From contig NZ_FNTG01000002.1 in the NCBI RefSeq assembly GCF_900104795.1, forward strand, positions 2,914,001-2,978,000: 64,000 nucleotides of DNA. The letters are read 5' to 3'. Positions 26,116 through 35,428 of the stretch are shown here, in pieces. The stretch comes from Burkholderia sp. WP9. Lineage in GTDB: Bacteria; Pseudomonadota; Gammaproteobacteria; Burkholderiales; Burkholderiaceae. Under the pieces are notes generated by a model. The model had not been told where the DNA came from. It searched no databases and worked only from the letters and a program-made list of their open reading frames with translations. How positions within the stretch are numbered: the first letter of the stretch is position 1; each line of letters starts with the position of its first letter. Both the position numbers and the translations under genes were made by a program.

Positions 26116-26721
26116 ATGACAAATCCCCGACCGATCAGCCGCTACCCCGTGCCGGAACCGGACGCATGGCCGGACGACATTCGCGCTCGCATTCTCGAAG
26201 TGCAGGAGAAAGCCGGTTTCGTGCCGAACGTCTTTCTGACGCTCGCGCACCGTCCGGACGAGTTCCGCGCGTTCTTCGCCTATCACGACGCGCTCATGCT
26301 GAAAGACGGTGGCCTCAGCAAAGGCGAGCGCGAAATGATCGTGGTCGCCACCAGCGCGATCAACCAGTGCCTGTATTGCGTGGTCGCGCACGGTGCGATT
26401 CTGCGCATCTACGAGAAGGCGCCGTTGGTGGCGGATCAGGTCGCCGTGAATCATCGCAAGGCGGATATCACGCCGCGGCAGAAGGCGATGCTCGATTTCG
26501 CGGTCAAGGTGTGCAGCGAGTCGGGCACGGTCGGCGACGCCGATTTTCAAACGCTGCGCGAGCATGGCTTTTCCGACGAAGACATCTGGGATATCGCCGC
26601 GATTACGGCGTTTTTCGGTTTGTCGAATCGTATGGCCAACGTTATTTCCATGCGTCCGAACGACGAGTTCTATCTGATGGGGCGTGTGCCGAAAGCTGCT
26701 GCGGATACGCCGCGAAAATAG
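26116..26721 (+). CDS. AhpD-like peroxidase-related protein
   Basis: 201 residues, carboxymuconolactone decarboxylase/AhpD fold. The redox motif is Cys85-x2-Cys88 with His92 (NQCLYCVVAHG), the arrangement of alkylhydroperoxidase-type enzymes. The later block AKADITPRQKAML-like region and FSDEDIWDIAAITAFFGLSNR match the uncharacterised peroxidase-related family (about 180-200 residues). It would reduce organic peroxides or act in a related thiol reaction. The gene stands alone, divergent from the cupin gene, and ends in a clear intrinsic terminator. Confidence 0.85.
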   Translation: MTNPRPISRYPVPEPDAWPDDIRARILEVQEKAGFVPNVFLTLAHRPDEFRAFFAYHDALMLKDGGLSKGEREMIVVATSAINQCLYCVVAHGAILRIYEKAPLVADQVAVNHRKADITPRQKAMLDFAVKVCSESGTVGDADFQTLREHGFSDEDIWDIAAITAFFGLSNRMANVISMRPNDEFYLMGRVPKAAADTPRK

Positions 26722-26726
26722 CGGGG

Positions 26727-26750
26727 GCGCCTGCTGGCAGCTTTTTTTTT
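26727..26750 (+). terminator. Intrinsic terminator of the AhpD-like gene
   Basis: A short GC stem (GCGCC, loop TGCT, GGC-A-GC with one bulged A) is followed directly by nine Ts (26742-26750), only a few bases past the stop codon. Confidence 0.75.
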
Positions 26751-26847
26751 GCTATGTTTCTCGCCGGGTCGATGCGAGTGCATGGGAGGCTGCGCTTGTA
26801 GCCTCCGCCCGCAAGTGCCGCAAGGCCCCCAGCGCCCACACGCACGT

Positions 26848-28101
26848 TCACACCGCCGCCGGCTCGACCCGCAGCGTATGCGTACTCACCGCGGTGTCGT
26901 CGATCGGGAAGTGCAGCATCGCGGCAACGAGGCCGGCTATCACGGTCGCTTCCCACAGCAGGGAATACGAGCCGGTGAGATCGAACACCAGACCGCCCAA
27001 CCACGCGCCGAGAAACGAGCCGATCTGATGGCTCAGAAAGCAGAACCCGAACAGGCTGCCGAGGTGGCGCGTGCCGAACACTTTGGCGACGAGCCCGCTC
27101 GTGAGCGGTACGGTACCGAGCCAGGTCAGCCCCATCACGGCCGCGAAGATCACGACCGAAGCCGGGCTTTTCGGCAACAGAAAGAACGCGCCGATCGTCG
27201 CGCTGCGAATCAGGTACAGCCAGCCGAGCACGACATGCTGCCGGAAACGCCCGCCCAGCCAGCCGCAGGCCCAGCTGCCCGCCATATTGAAGAGGCCGAT
27301 CAGCGCGAGCGCGGTGGCGCCGAGTCCGACCGGCATATGACATAGCGACAGATATTCGGGCAGATGCGTGGCGATGAACGCAAGCTGGAAGCCACACGTA
27401 AAGAAGCCAAGCGTCAGCAGCCGGTAGCCGCGATGCCGGGCCGCCTGGGCGAGCACTTTACGAAGCGGCTCAAGCGGCGCTTCCTGAACCGGCGTGCCCA
27501 CCCGCGCGCGCCGGTCGAGCATCATGCCGAGCGGCGCGATCAACAGCATCAGGAAAGCCAGCACGAAAAGCGATGTGGCGATGCCCGAACTCAGCCGGAT
27601 ATTCTGCACGAGCGGCACCATCAGCACCTGACCCGCGGAACCGCCGGCGCTGACCAGACCCATCGCCATGCTGCGTTTTTCAGGCGAGGCGATTCGGCCG
27701 ACCGCCGGCAACACCACGCCGAAGGTCGTGCAACTCACGCCGATGCCCACCAGCAATCCCATACCGACGATCAGCATGGCGCCGCCCGGCGCCACGGCCG
27801 CGAGACTGAGCCCGGCCGCGAACGTCGTCGCGCCGAACGCGACCACCGGCGCTGAACCGTAACGGTCCGCGGCCGCGCCCGCGAACGGCTGGGCGAAACC
27901 CCACACCAGATTGTGCAGCGCGATCGCGAACGCGATCAGCGTGATCGGCAAGCCGCGGTCGAACGAGAACGGCCCGATGAAGAGACCAAAGGTCTGCCGG
28001 ATGCCCATCGCGGCGCTCAGAATGAGCGCACCGGCAAGGATCACGAGCGTCGTCTGGTTGAATGCGGGGCTGAAGCGTTTGCTGCCGTTGGTGGTCGACA
28101 T
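26848..28101 (-). CDS. MFS transporter (monocarboxylate/OFA-like)
   Basis: 417 residues, twelve predicted membrane segments. The start is MSTTNGSKRFSPAFN with AAGGAG upstream; the open frame to 28188 is not supported. The N-terminal half shows MGIRQTFGLFIGPF and HNLVWGFAQPFAGAAADRYG, the pattern of oxalate/formate- and monocarboxylate-type MFS proteins. It lies 109 bp after a LysR gene on the same strand, which may control it. The substrate is not identifiable. Confidence 0.82.
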   Translation of the reverse strand: MSTTNGSKRFSPAFNQTTLVILAGALILSAAMGIRQTFGLFIGPFSFDRGLPITLIAFAIALHNLVWGFAQPFAGAAADRYGSAPVVAFGATTFAAGLSLAAVAPGGAMLIVGMGLLVGIGVSCTTFGVVLPAVGRIASPEKRSMAMGLVSAGGSAGQVLMVPLVQNIRLSSGIATSLFVLAFLMLLIAPLGMMLDRRARVGTPVQEAPLEPLRKVLAQAARHRGYRLLTLGFFTCGFQLAFIATHLPEYLSLCHMPVGLGATALALIGLFNMAGSWACGWLGGRFRQHVVLGWLYLIRSATIGAFFLLPKSPASVVIFAAVMGLTWLGTVPLTSGLVAKVFGTRHLGSLFGFCFLSHQIGSFLGAWLGGLVFDLTGSYSLLWEATVIAGLVAAMLHFPIDDTAVSTHTLRVEPAAV

Positions 28102-28210
28102 GGTTCTGATCTCCTTTGACACCATGGTCGCAGCGAGCATCAGAAGCGGCAAAAGAAAAGATTTCGACGACAGGTGAGCGTGGCTCACCTGTGCGAATTA
28201 CGCAGGCGGT

Positions 28211-29149
28211 TTAGTTGGCGGCGCTGCGCACTGCGTGGGCGGTTGCGTCGGCGTCCGTCGCCAGGTGCTCGGCCTCGCTCACCAGCCAGCGCTTGAAGTC
28301 GAAAAGCTCCGGCCGACGATCCGCGTTTTCAGCGCTCACCAGCCAGTAGGCCGTGGTCGAGGCGATGGTCGCCGGACTCGCCTCCACCAGCACGCCGCTG
28401 ACCAGTTCGGAATCCACCAGCGGCTTTCTGCCGAGCGCGACGCCGAGGCCCACGGCGGCGGCTTCGAACGCGAGCTGGATCGTGTCGACATGCAAGCCGC
28501 CGGTCGTGTCGATGCCTTCCGTGCCGGTCGCATCCAGCCACACCTGCCAGTCTTCGCTGGCGGCGTTGACGTGAACGAGCGTCGCGCGTCGCAGGTCGGC
28601 GTGGCCGTTCTCGTCGCGCAGCGTTTCCAGATACGCGGGGCTGCACACGGGCACGAAGCGCTCGCCGAACAGGCGCGTCCAGGCGGTGCCTGCAACCGGC
28701 GCGCGGCTCAAGCGGATCGCGAAGTCGAAACCGTCGACGGGAAAACCGACCTGACGATGCGACGTGTCGACGCTCACGTTCACATTCGGCCAGCGCGCGC
28801 GAAAGCCGGCGAGGCGCGGCAACAACCAGCGCGACGCGAAGGTCGGCGCGCAACTCAGCGCGATCGGGCGGTCGGCGCGGTGGTTCGGCAGGCGCTGCGT
28901 GCCGATGGCGATCAGCGAAAACGCCTCGGAGACGTAGGACAAATAATCCGCGCCGGCCGCCGTGAGGGAAATGCCGCGCGGCTCGCGCGCGAACAGTTCG
29001 ACGCCGAGCGCCTGTTCCAGTCCGACAATGCCGTGGCTCACGGCGCTCGGCGTCACATTCAGTTCCGCGGCGGCGAGTTTGAAACTCTGATGCCTGCCGG
29101 CCGCTTCAAAAAAACGAAGCGCCGGCAGCGGTGGCAGACGAAGCGGCAT
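28211..29149 (-). CDS. LysR-family regulator (GcvA-like)
   Basis: 312 residues. The N-terminal winged HTH is LPALRFFEAAGRHQSFKLAA with ELNVTPSAVSHGIVGLEQAL, the GcvA/TrpI-type opening. The effector domain follows (about 95-295), starting RPIALSCAPTFASRWLLPRL. It is divergent from the DUF899 gene and upstream of the MFS gene on its own strand, so either could be its target. The 228-bp gap on the right contains the divergent promoters. Confidence 0.88.
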   Translation of the reverse strand: MPLRLPPLPALRFFEAAGRHQSFKLAAAELNVTPSAVSHGIVGLEQALGVELFAREPRGISLTAAGADYLSYVSEAFSLIAIGTQRLPNHRADRPIALSCAPTFASRWLLPRLAGFRARWPNVNVSVDTSHRQVGFPVDGFDFAIRLSRAPVAGTAWTRLFGERFVPVCSPAYLETLRDENGHADLRRATLVHVNAASEDWQVWLDATGTEGIDTTGGLHVDTIQLAFEAAAVGLGVALGRKPLVDSELVSGVLVEASPATIASTTAYWLVSAENADRRPELFDFKRWLVSEAEHLATDADATAHAVRSAAN

Positions 29150-29377
29150 GTTGCATCCCCATGAACGGCGCGCCTGTTGCGCGTGCGGTTTCGCTCAAGG
29201 ATACCTTGCCGCGCGCTTTCGGTTGCCGCGCTTGGGGCGTGAGCATCGCCAGAGAATTTTCGCCGACGCTGTCGATTTGCCGCCGCGCGGTTCGTCGTGG
29301 CTATATAGAGGACGGGAACGCGTCCGCCATCGCGGCGCTCACGCCCTTTATCCTTGTTCCGTAAGAGGAGATGGCTG

Positions 29378-30106
29378 ATGACCGACGCACACGCATCCAC
29401 CCAGACCCTGACGCCGGCCCGGCTGCTGGCCGACGCGCCGAGCCGGTTTCCCGGCGAGAGCGCCGAATATCGTCGCGCGCGCAACGATCTGCTCGCCGAG
29501 GAAATCGAATTGCGCCGGCATATTGAGCGCGTCGCCGCACAGCGCCGCGCGCTGCCGCCCGGCGGCGTCGTGCCCGAGGATTATTTGTTCATGGGCGAAG
29601 CGGGGCCGGTAACGCTATCGGAGATGTTCGGCGCGCATGACACGCTCGTCACCTACAACTGGATGTTCGGCCCGCAGCGTGCCCGGCCGTGTCCAATGTG
29701 CACGTCGCTGCTGAGCGCATACGACGGCGAAATGCCCGATATCCTGCAGCGCGTGGCGTTTGCCGTGATTGCCCGCTCGCCGATCGAGAAACTGGTTGCG
29801 TTCAAGAAGGAGCGTGGCTGGCGGCACCTGCGGCTTTATTCGTCAGGCGGCAACACCTTCAATCGCGATTACGCAGCCGAAGATCCGGCCGGCGACGATA
29901 ATCCCGCGTTCAATGTTTTCTCGCGTTCAGGCGGCACCGTGCGGCACTTCTGGGCCGAGGAGATGGGCCCCTCGACGGCGGACCCCGGCCAGGATCCACG
30001 CGGCGCACCCGACGTGATGCCGATCTGGACCGTGCTCGACATGACGCCCGGCGGTCGCGGCACGGATTGGTATCCGAAGCTCGAATACGGCGCTGCGGCG
30101 GTTTAG
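29378..30106 (+). CDS. DUF899 thioredoxin-like protein
   Basis: 242 residues. DUF899 family, a thioredoxin-fold group related to dithiol-disulfide isomerases. The Cys pair is in RARPCPMCTSLLSAYDGEM (C-P-M-C). Later blocks are VIARSPIEKLVAFKKERGW, LRLYSSGGNTFNRDY and GGTVRHFWAEEM. The ATG at 29378 has AGGAG at 8 bp; the frame opens at 29354 without a site. It is divergent from the GcvA-like LysR gene and ends 4 bp from the convergent second LysR gene. Function is unknown, probably cytoplasmic redox or stress. Confidence 0.87.
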   Translation: MTDAHASTQTLTPARLLADAPSRFPGESAEYRRARNDLLAEEIELRRHIERVAAQRRALPPGGVVPEDYLFMGEAGPVTLSEMFGAHDTLVTYNWMFGPQRARPCPMCTSLLSAYDGEMPDILQRVAFAVIARSPIEKLVAFKKERGWRHLRLYSSGGNTFNRDYAAEDPAGDDNPAFNVFSRSGGTVRHFWAEEMGPSTADPGQDPRGAPDVMPIWTVLDMTPGGRGTDWYPKLEYGAAAV

Positions 30107-30110
30107 GCCG

Positions 30111-31061
30111 CTATTCGGCCTGACCAGAGAGAATTGGCCGGGTCTTTCGGCGATGGCCCGCGCGCGCGGCCATCGCTTCACGCACGGCGTCGCGGATGCA
30201 CTGCGCTACTAGCTCCGAGGCTCGGGTGCGCGTCGCCCGCTTCGAGCGCGCGATCACGAGCGGCTGGCGGATGGTTTCCTCGCGGATCGGCCGCTCGGCG
30301 ACCGCTGTGCTGACCGCAGCCGCCGGGCTCTGCGTGATCAGCAGCGATACCCCCAGGCCGTTGGCCACCATGCTCCGCACCAGTTCGATCGACGTCGCGC
30401 GATAACGGACTTCCGGCGTCAGCCCAAATTGCCAGAACGGCGCCATCAAAAACTCACGGCTGTGCGGCAGATCGATGAGAATCAACGGCTCTTTGGCAAG
30501 CTCGGAGAGCGAAATGCCGCCGCGCGCTTTGGCGAGCTTCGAGTCGGCGGGTACGAGGCCGTATGGACGCAACGATGCCAGCGGCTCGAGTTCGAGTTCG
30601 GCGGGCAAGCCTACGTCGTAGGTCAGCGCCAGTTCGATATGGCTGCTGTTCAGCCATTCCTCCAGTTCCACCAGATTGCCTTCCACGAAGCGCACCGTCA
30701 GGTTCGGAAAACGTGTTTGCGCAATGCGCAGCAACACTGGCAAATACACCGGAGCCAGCGTGCTGAACACGCCGATATGGACTTCTCCCGACGCCGCGTC
30801 GCCGCTGTCGTCGAGTTCGAAGGCATTGGCGGCGGCGAGCAGTTGACGCGCTTCCGCAAGCTTGCGCACGCCGAAGCGCGTCAACGTCATCTTCGAACCG
30901 GCGTCGCGCGCGAACAGGGTTTCTTCGAATAGCGCTTCCAGTTCGCGGATCGCAACGGAGATAGACGGTTGCGAAACGTTGAGCTGACGTGCCGCTGCCG
31001 TCGTGCTGCCGGTTTGCGCCGCAGCCGCGAAATAACGCAACAGCCGCAGTGAGATACGCAT
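30111..31061 (-). CDS. LysR-family regulator of the CoA-transferase/ACAD cluster
   Basis: 316 residues. The HTH is LRYFAAAAQTGSTTAAARQL then NVSQPSISVAIRELEALFEE. The effector domain is about 92-290 and the C-terminus is basic (RAGHRRKTRPIL). It is divergent from the CoA-transferase gene, the standard LysR arrangement, with a 93-bp AT-rich spacer. It therefore probably activates the CoA-transferase-ACAD-EtfBA genes in response to their substrate or an intermediate. Confidence 0.9.
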   Translation of the reverse strand: MRISLRLLRYFAAAAQTGSTTAAARQLNVSQPSISVAIRELEALFEETLFARDAGSKMTLTRFGVRKLAEARQLLAAANAFELDDSGDAASGEVHIGVFSTLAPVYLPVLLRIAQTRFPNLTVRFVEGNLVELEEWLNSSHIELALTYDVGLPAELELEPLASLRPYGLVPADSKLAKARGGISLSELAKEPLILIDLPHSREFLMAPFWQFGLTPEVRYRATSIELVRSMVANGLGVSLLITQSPAAAVSTAVAERPIREETIRQPLVIARSKRATRTRASELVAQCIRDAVREAMAARAGHRRKTRPILSGQAE

Positions 31062-31154
31062 TAATAATTCCTATAGCAGCTAATTTATTCCCATATTTTA
31101 CTTGATAGGTCTGGGTGACGAGAATCGGTGCATCGTCTTCAACAGGAGTTCGCC
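31062..31154. promoter_or_regulatory. AT-rich divergent promoter region of LysR and CoA-transferase
   Basis: The spacer is much more AT-rich than its surroundings (TTAATAATTCC, CTAATTTATTCCC, ATATTTTACTTG) and carries CTATAGC and GATAG elements of the kind found in LysR T-N11-A sites. Exact promoter elements cannot be fixed by eye. Confidence 0.45.
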
Positions 31155-32438
31155 GTGACGTTGCCTGAGTTACCCGTTTTGCCGCTCACCGGCGTGCGTA
31201 TCGTCGATTTCTCGCGTGTGCTCGCCGGGCCGTTCTGCACGGCTTTGCTGGGCGATCTGGGCGCGGATGTCATCAAGGTCGAGCCGCCGGGCGGCGACGA
31301 CTACCGCGCGGTGGGTCCCTTTGCGGATGGCGAGAGCGGCCTGTTCGCCGCGATGAATCGCAACAAGCGCAGCATCGTGATCGATCTGAAAACCGCCGCG
31401 GGCCGCGAGCTGGCGCAAACGCTGAGCGCCGGCGCCGACGTGGTGGTCGAAAATTTCCGGCCGGGCGTGGCGGACAAGCTGGGCATCGGCTACGCGCAAC
31501 TTGCCGCGCGCAACCCGGCGCTCGTCTATGCGAGCGTGTCGGGCTTCGGCCAAACCGGTCCCGAATCGCATCGCCCTGCTTACGACATCATTTTGCAGGC
31601 CATGTGCGGCCTGATGGACGCCACCGGCTCTCCCGACGGCTCGCCGACTCTGATCGGCGAATCGGTTTCGGATGTGGTGAGCGGGTTGTTCGCCTCGTGG
31701 GGCGTGCTTGCCGCGCTGTTATCGCGCGAGAAGACCGGTCAAGGCACGCACGTCGACGTCTCGATGTTCGACGCGACGCTGAGCCTGAGCGCAACGCTGG
31801 TGGCCCGCTTTGCCGCCACCGGGATCGCGCCGCGGCGCGTCGGGAATCGTCACCCGTCGTCGGCGCCGTTCGGTGCTTTCCGCGCGCAAGACGGTTTCTA
31901 TGTGGTTGCGGTGCTCAACAACAAACTGTTCGATACCTTCGCTCACGCAATCGGCGAGCCGCAACTTTCGGGCGACCCGCGCTATGCGAGCGATGCGTCG
32001 CGTTGCGAGCACGAAGCGGAGTTGCGCGCGTGTGTCGAAGCGTGGTCGTCACAACGTTCGGTCGCCGAAGTGAACCGGATTCTCGGCGCCGCCGGTATTC
32101 CGGTCGCGCCGATCCGCAACGTGCAGCAGGCGCTCGAAAGCGAACAGGCCGCCTTCCGTGGCTTGCTCACCGAGGTGCCTCGCGCCAACGGTCCTGCCGG
32201 CCCTATGCTGCGTCTGCCTTCACAGCCCGTCAAATTTTCGGCCTACGGCGGCAACCGTGTCACCGCCGCGCCGCGATTGGGCCAACACACCGCGGAAATA
32301 CTGCATACGTTCGGCCTCGACGCAGCGCGAATCGCCGAGCTGCGTAGGCTAGGTGTGTTCGGTCGCAACGGCGATGCCGCCAACAGCGCGCAATTCGCGC
32401 ATTCCGATGAACTCGCCAGGGAGAGCGACCGTGCTTAA
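31155..32438 (+). CDS. Class III CoA-transferase (CaiB/BaiF family)
   Basis: 427 residues. It moves CoA between acids, activating a carboxylate for beta-oxidation-like steps. The opening PLTGVRIVDFSRVLAGPFCT and the block DVVVENFRPGVADKLGIGY are typical. The catalytic Asp is Asp144 in HRPAYDIILQAMCG. The GTG at 31155 has AGGAG six bases upstream; an earlier GTG at 31128 has none. It is the first gene of a rightward set with an acyl-CoA dehydrogenase and EtfBA, and overlaps the dehydrogenase start by 8 bp. The substrate is unknown. Confidence 0.88.
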   Translation: MTLPELPVLPLTGVRIVDFSRVLAGPFCTALLGDLGADVIKVEPPGGDDYRAVGPFADGESGLFAAMNRNKRSIVIDLKTAAGRELAQTLSAGADVVVENFRPGVADKLGIGYAQLAARNPALVYASVSGFGQTGPESHRPAYDIILQAMCGLMDATGSPDGSPTLIGESVSDVVSGLFASWGVLAALLSREKTGQGTHVDVSMFDATLSLSATLVARFAATGIAPRRVGNRHPSSAPFGAFRAQDGFYVVAVLNNKLFDTFAHAIGEPQLSGDPRYASDASRCEHEAELRACVEAWSSQRSVAEVNRILGAAGIPVAPIRNVQQALESEQAAFRGLLTEVPRANGPAGPMLRLPSQPVKFSAYGGNRVTAAPRLGQHTAEILHTFGLDAARIAELRRLGVFGRNGDAANSAQFAHSDELARESDRA

Positions 32439-33570
32439 ACGAATGGGCGTCGAACAGAACGATCTGGAGATCGCCGACGCGATCGAACGCTTTGCGCAAA
32501 GCGAACTCGCGCCGCGCGCAGCCGAAGTGGACCGCGACGAAATTCCCACCACGCGTTATGTCGCGCAACTCGCCGAACTCGGGGTGATGGGTATGAACCT
32601 GCCCGAGCGGTGGGGCGGCATTGGCGCATCGCCGGTGGCGATCATTCTGTCGCTGGTCGAAATCGCGAAGGCGTGTGCGTCGACGTCGTCGATGATCGGT
32701 GCGCACTATCTCGCGACCGACTCGATTCTGATCGGTGGAGACGATAGTCTGCGTGACCGCTATTTGCCCGAAGCCGCCGTGGGCACGAAGCTCGGCGCGT
32801 TTGCGCTGACCGAACCGCGCGCCGGTTCGAATCCCGCCGACATGGCGACCCGCGCGACGCGCGAGGGCGACGGTTACCGGATTCGCGGCGTGAAGCATTT
32901 CATCTCGAACGCTCAGGCGGCGGACTTCATCGTCGTCTATGCGAAGACGGATCCGGACGCCGGCGCGCGCGGCATCAGCGCGTTCGTGGTTGACCGGTAT
33001 AGCGCGGGCGTGGACGTGGCGCCGGCCGAAAAGCTGATGGGCATTCGCGGCGCGCCGGCGCACGAGATCGCTTTCGACTGTTTCGTACCGGCCGCGAATC
33101 GGCTCGGCGCCGAAGGCACCGGTTTTCGCACGGCGATGAAAGTGCTCGACAACAGCCGGCTCGATGTCGCCGCAACGAGCCTGGGGATTGCCGAGGCCGC
33201 GCTCGCGAGCGCGGTGGAGTGGGCGAGGCAGCGCCAGGTTGGCGGGGAGCCGCTGTCGCGCAAGCAAGGTTTGCAATGGATGTTCGCCGACATGAAGACC
33301 CGGCTCGAGGCCGCCTGGCTTCTGACCTTGCAGGCGGCCGTGCGGCGCGCGGCGGGCGAGCCGTTCACCGATTACGCGTCGATGGCGAAGCTGTATGCAT
33401 CGGAGACGGTCGGCTTCGTCACGGATACCGCCTTGCAGATTCACGGCGGTTACGGATTCACCCGCGAGATGCCGCTCGAACGGCTGGTGCGCGACGCGAG
33501 AATTCTGCGGATCTACGAGGGATCGTCGGAGATTCAGCGCACCGTGATTGCGCGGATGGTGCTGGCCTGA
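32431..33570 (+). CDS. Acyl-CoA dehydrogenase
   Basis: 379 residues, FAD flavoprotein. It introduces an alpha,beta double bond into the acyl-CoA made by the upstream transferase and passes electrons to EtfAB. Visible are GAFALTEPRAGSNPADM, the FAD/substrate block ALQIHGGYGFTREMPLE and the catalytic Glu363 in IYEGSSEIQRTV, as in short- and branched-chain members. The GTG at 32431 has AGGGAG at 7 bp and overlaps the transferase end; an ATG at 32443 is the alternative. It is 30 bp from etfB. Confidence 0.9.
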   Translation: MLKRMGVEQNDLEIADAIERFAQSELAPRAAEVDRDEIPTTRYVAQLAELGVMGMNLPERWGGIGASPVAIILSLVEIAKACASTSSMIGAHYLATDSILIGGDDSLRDRYLPEAAVGTKLGAFALTEPRAGSNPADMATRATREGDGYRIRGVKHFISNAQAADFIVVYAKTDPDAGARGISAFVVDRYSAGVDVAPAEKLMGIRGAPAHEIAFDCFVPAANRLGAEGTGFRTAMKVLDNSRLDVAATSLGIAEAALASAVEWARQRQVGGEPLSRKQGLQWMFADMKTRLEAAWLLTLQAAVRRAAGEPFTDYASMAKLYASETVGFVTDTALQIHGGYGFTREMPLERLVRDARILRIYEGSSEIQRTVIARMVLA

Positions 33571-33600
33571 TCGATGGAGCGGTTGCGAGAGGAGAGCGAT

Positions 33601-34348
33601 ATGAAGGTGCTGGTGGCTGTGAAGAGGGTGGTCGATTACAACGTGAAGGTTCGGGTCAAATCGGACGGCACGGGCGTCGACATCGCGAACGTGAAGATGT
33701 CGATGAATCCGTTCGATGAGATCGCGGTCGAAGAAGCGGTGCGGTTGAAGGAAGCGGGCGTGGTTAGCGAGGTAGTGGCGGTTTCTTGCGGTATCGCGCA
33801 AACGCAGGAAACGCTGCGTACAGCGCTGGCGATCGGCGCGGATCGCGCTGTGTTGATCGAATCGTCCGAGGAGTTACAACCCTTGGCGGTGGCCAAGCTG
33901 CTGAAGGCGCTGGTCGAGAAGGAGCAACCTTCGCTGGTTATCCTCGGTAAGCAGGCTATCGACGACGATTCGAACCAGACCGGCCAGATGCTGGCTGCGC
34001 TGGCCGGATTGCCGCAAGCGACATTTTCCTCGAAGGTTGTCGTCGCCGATGGCAAGGCGACGGTTTCGCGTGAAATAGACGGAGGCGCTGAAACGCTGTC
34101 TAAAGCTGCCCGCAGTCGTCACGACCGACCTGCGCCTGAACGAGCCGCGCTATGTGACGCTGCCGAACATCATGAAGGCGAAGAAGAAGCCGCTGGAAAC
34201 GATCAAGCCGGAAGACCTGGGTGTCGACGTCACGCCGCGCCTGAAGACGCTGAAAGTCGTCGAGCCGCCGAAGCGCTCCGCCGGTGTGAAGGTGCCGGAT
34301 GTGAAGACGCTGGTCGAGAAGCTGAAGACCGAAGCCAAGGTGCTGTGA
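33601..34348 (+). pseudogene. etfB: Electron-transfer flavoprotein beta subunit, frameshifted
   Basis: EtfB pairs with EtfA to carry electrons from acyl-CoA dehydrogenases to the quinone pool. Codons from 33601 give a normal EtfB through [11 protein letters not shown]. At 34099-34105 the DNA reads TCTAAAG, where homologues have an extra two bases. The correct sequence ([20 protein letters not shown]) resumes in the +1 frame and runs to the TGA at 34348. With 2 nt restored the length is exactly 750 nt, 249 residues, the normal size. The shifted frame stays open and joins the etfA frame, giving an apparent 576-codon fusion. It is either a real mutation or a sequencing error. Confidence 0.85.
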
Positions 34349-34362
34349 GGGAGACAGAGCAA

Positions 34363-35304
34363 ATGACGAATCTGGTTAATCTGGTAATAGCAGAACACGA
34401 CAACGCGTCGATCAAGGTCGCGACGCTGAACACGATCGCAGCGGCGCAGAAGATTGGCTGGGATATTCACGTGCTGGTGGCAGGGCACAACGCACAAGCC
34501 GCAGCGGATGCGGCAGCGAAGATTGCGGGTGTTTCGAAGGTCCTGCTCGCCGACGCGCCGCAACTCGAAGCAGGTCTGGCAGAAAACGTCGAAGCAACGG
34601 TGCTGAACATCGCGAAGGACTACACGCACATCCTCGCTCCGGCAACGGCGTACGGCAAGAACATCGCGCCGCGTATCGCCGCAAAGCTCGATGTCGCGCA
34701 GATCAGCGATATCACCGCAGTCGACAGCGCTGATACGTTCGAGCGCCCGATCTACGCAGGTAACGCAATCGCCACGGTGCAATCGCCTGACCCGATCAAG
34801 GTCATCACGGTTCGTTCGACCGGTTTCGACGCTGTGGCGGCGGAAGGCGGAAGCGCAACGGTCGAGAAGATTGAAGCGGCAGCAGACAGCGGCATTTCGC
34901 AGTTCGTGAGCCGTGAAGTGACGAAGCTGGACCGTCCGGAACTGACGTCGGCGAAGATCATCGTTTCGGGCGGTCGCGGTTTGGGCAACGGCGAAAACTA
35001 CACCAAGGTTCTCGAACCGCTGGCAGACAAACTTCAAGCCGCCCTCGGCGCATCGCGTGCAGCAGTGGATGCGGGCTTTGTACCGAACGACTACCAGGTG
35101 GGACAAACCGGCAAGATCGTCGCACCGCAACTGTATGTCGCGGTCGGCATCTCCGGTGCGATCCAGCACCTGGCCGGCATGAAAGACAGCAAAGTGATCG
35201 TCGCGATCAACAAGGACCCGGAAGCGCCGATTTTCAGCGTCGCCGATTACGGTCTCGTAGGCGATCTATTCGAAGCAGTGCCGCAATTCACGACTGCGCT
35301 CTAG
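34363..35304 (+). CDS. etfA: Electron-transfer flavoprotein alpha subunit
   Basis: 313 residues. It holds the FAD of the ETF dimer. The N-terminal half is [20 protein letters not shown] and on; the C-terminal FAD domain has [53 protein letters not shown] and [16 protein letters not shown]. All are intact. The ATG has GAGGGAGACAGAGC upstream and lies 14 nt after the etfB stop. Because etfB is frameshifted here, this copy may lack its partner unless another EtfB exists elsewhere. Confidence 0.93.
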   Translation: MTNLVNLVIAEHDNASIKVATLNTIAAAQKIGWDIHVLVAGHNAQAAADAAAKIAGVSKVLLADAPQLEAGLAENVEATVLNIAKDYTHILAPATAYGKNIAPRIAAKLDVAQISDITAVDSADTFERPIYAGNAIATVQSPDPIKVITVRSTGFDAVAAEGGSATVEKIEAAADSGISQFVSREVTKLDRPELTSAKIIVSGGRGLGNGENYTKVLEPLADKLQAALGASRAAVDAGFVPNDYQVGQTGKIVAPQLYVAVGISGAIQHLAGMKDSKVIVAINKDPEAPIFSVADYGLVGDLFEAVPQFTTAL

Positions 35305-35428
35305 CGCGCCCCTGCGCGCTGCGCAGGCTGGCGAATCGAATAACAACATCAGACAGCCATCGATCGTCACTCAAACCGCTTTCCCATTGCTGCTGCAAGG
35401 CAGCGTAGCGACATGTCAGGAGATACAC

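Noticed and set aside
34096..34108. Programmed +1 frameshift in etfB
   Set aside because: The site TCTAAAG lacks a stop codon in the zero frame and a Shine-Dalgarno-like stimulator, and EtfB families are not known for recoding. A deletion or sequencing error is simpler.
33574..35304. A true EtfB-EtfA fusion protein
   Set aside because: The middle part is out-of-frame EtfB sequence (Arg/Glu/Ala-rich nonsense), and the correct EtfB C-terminus is present in the +1 frame. It is a frameshift, not a fusion.
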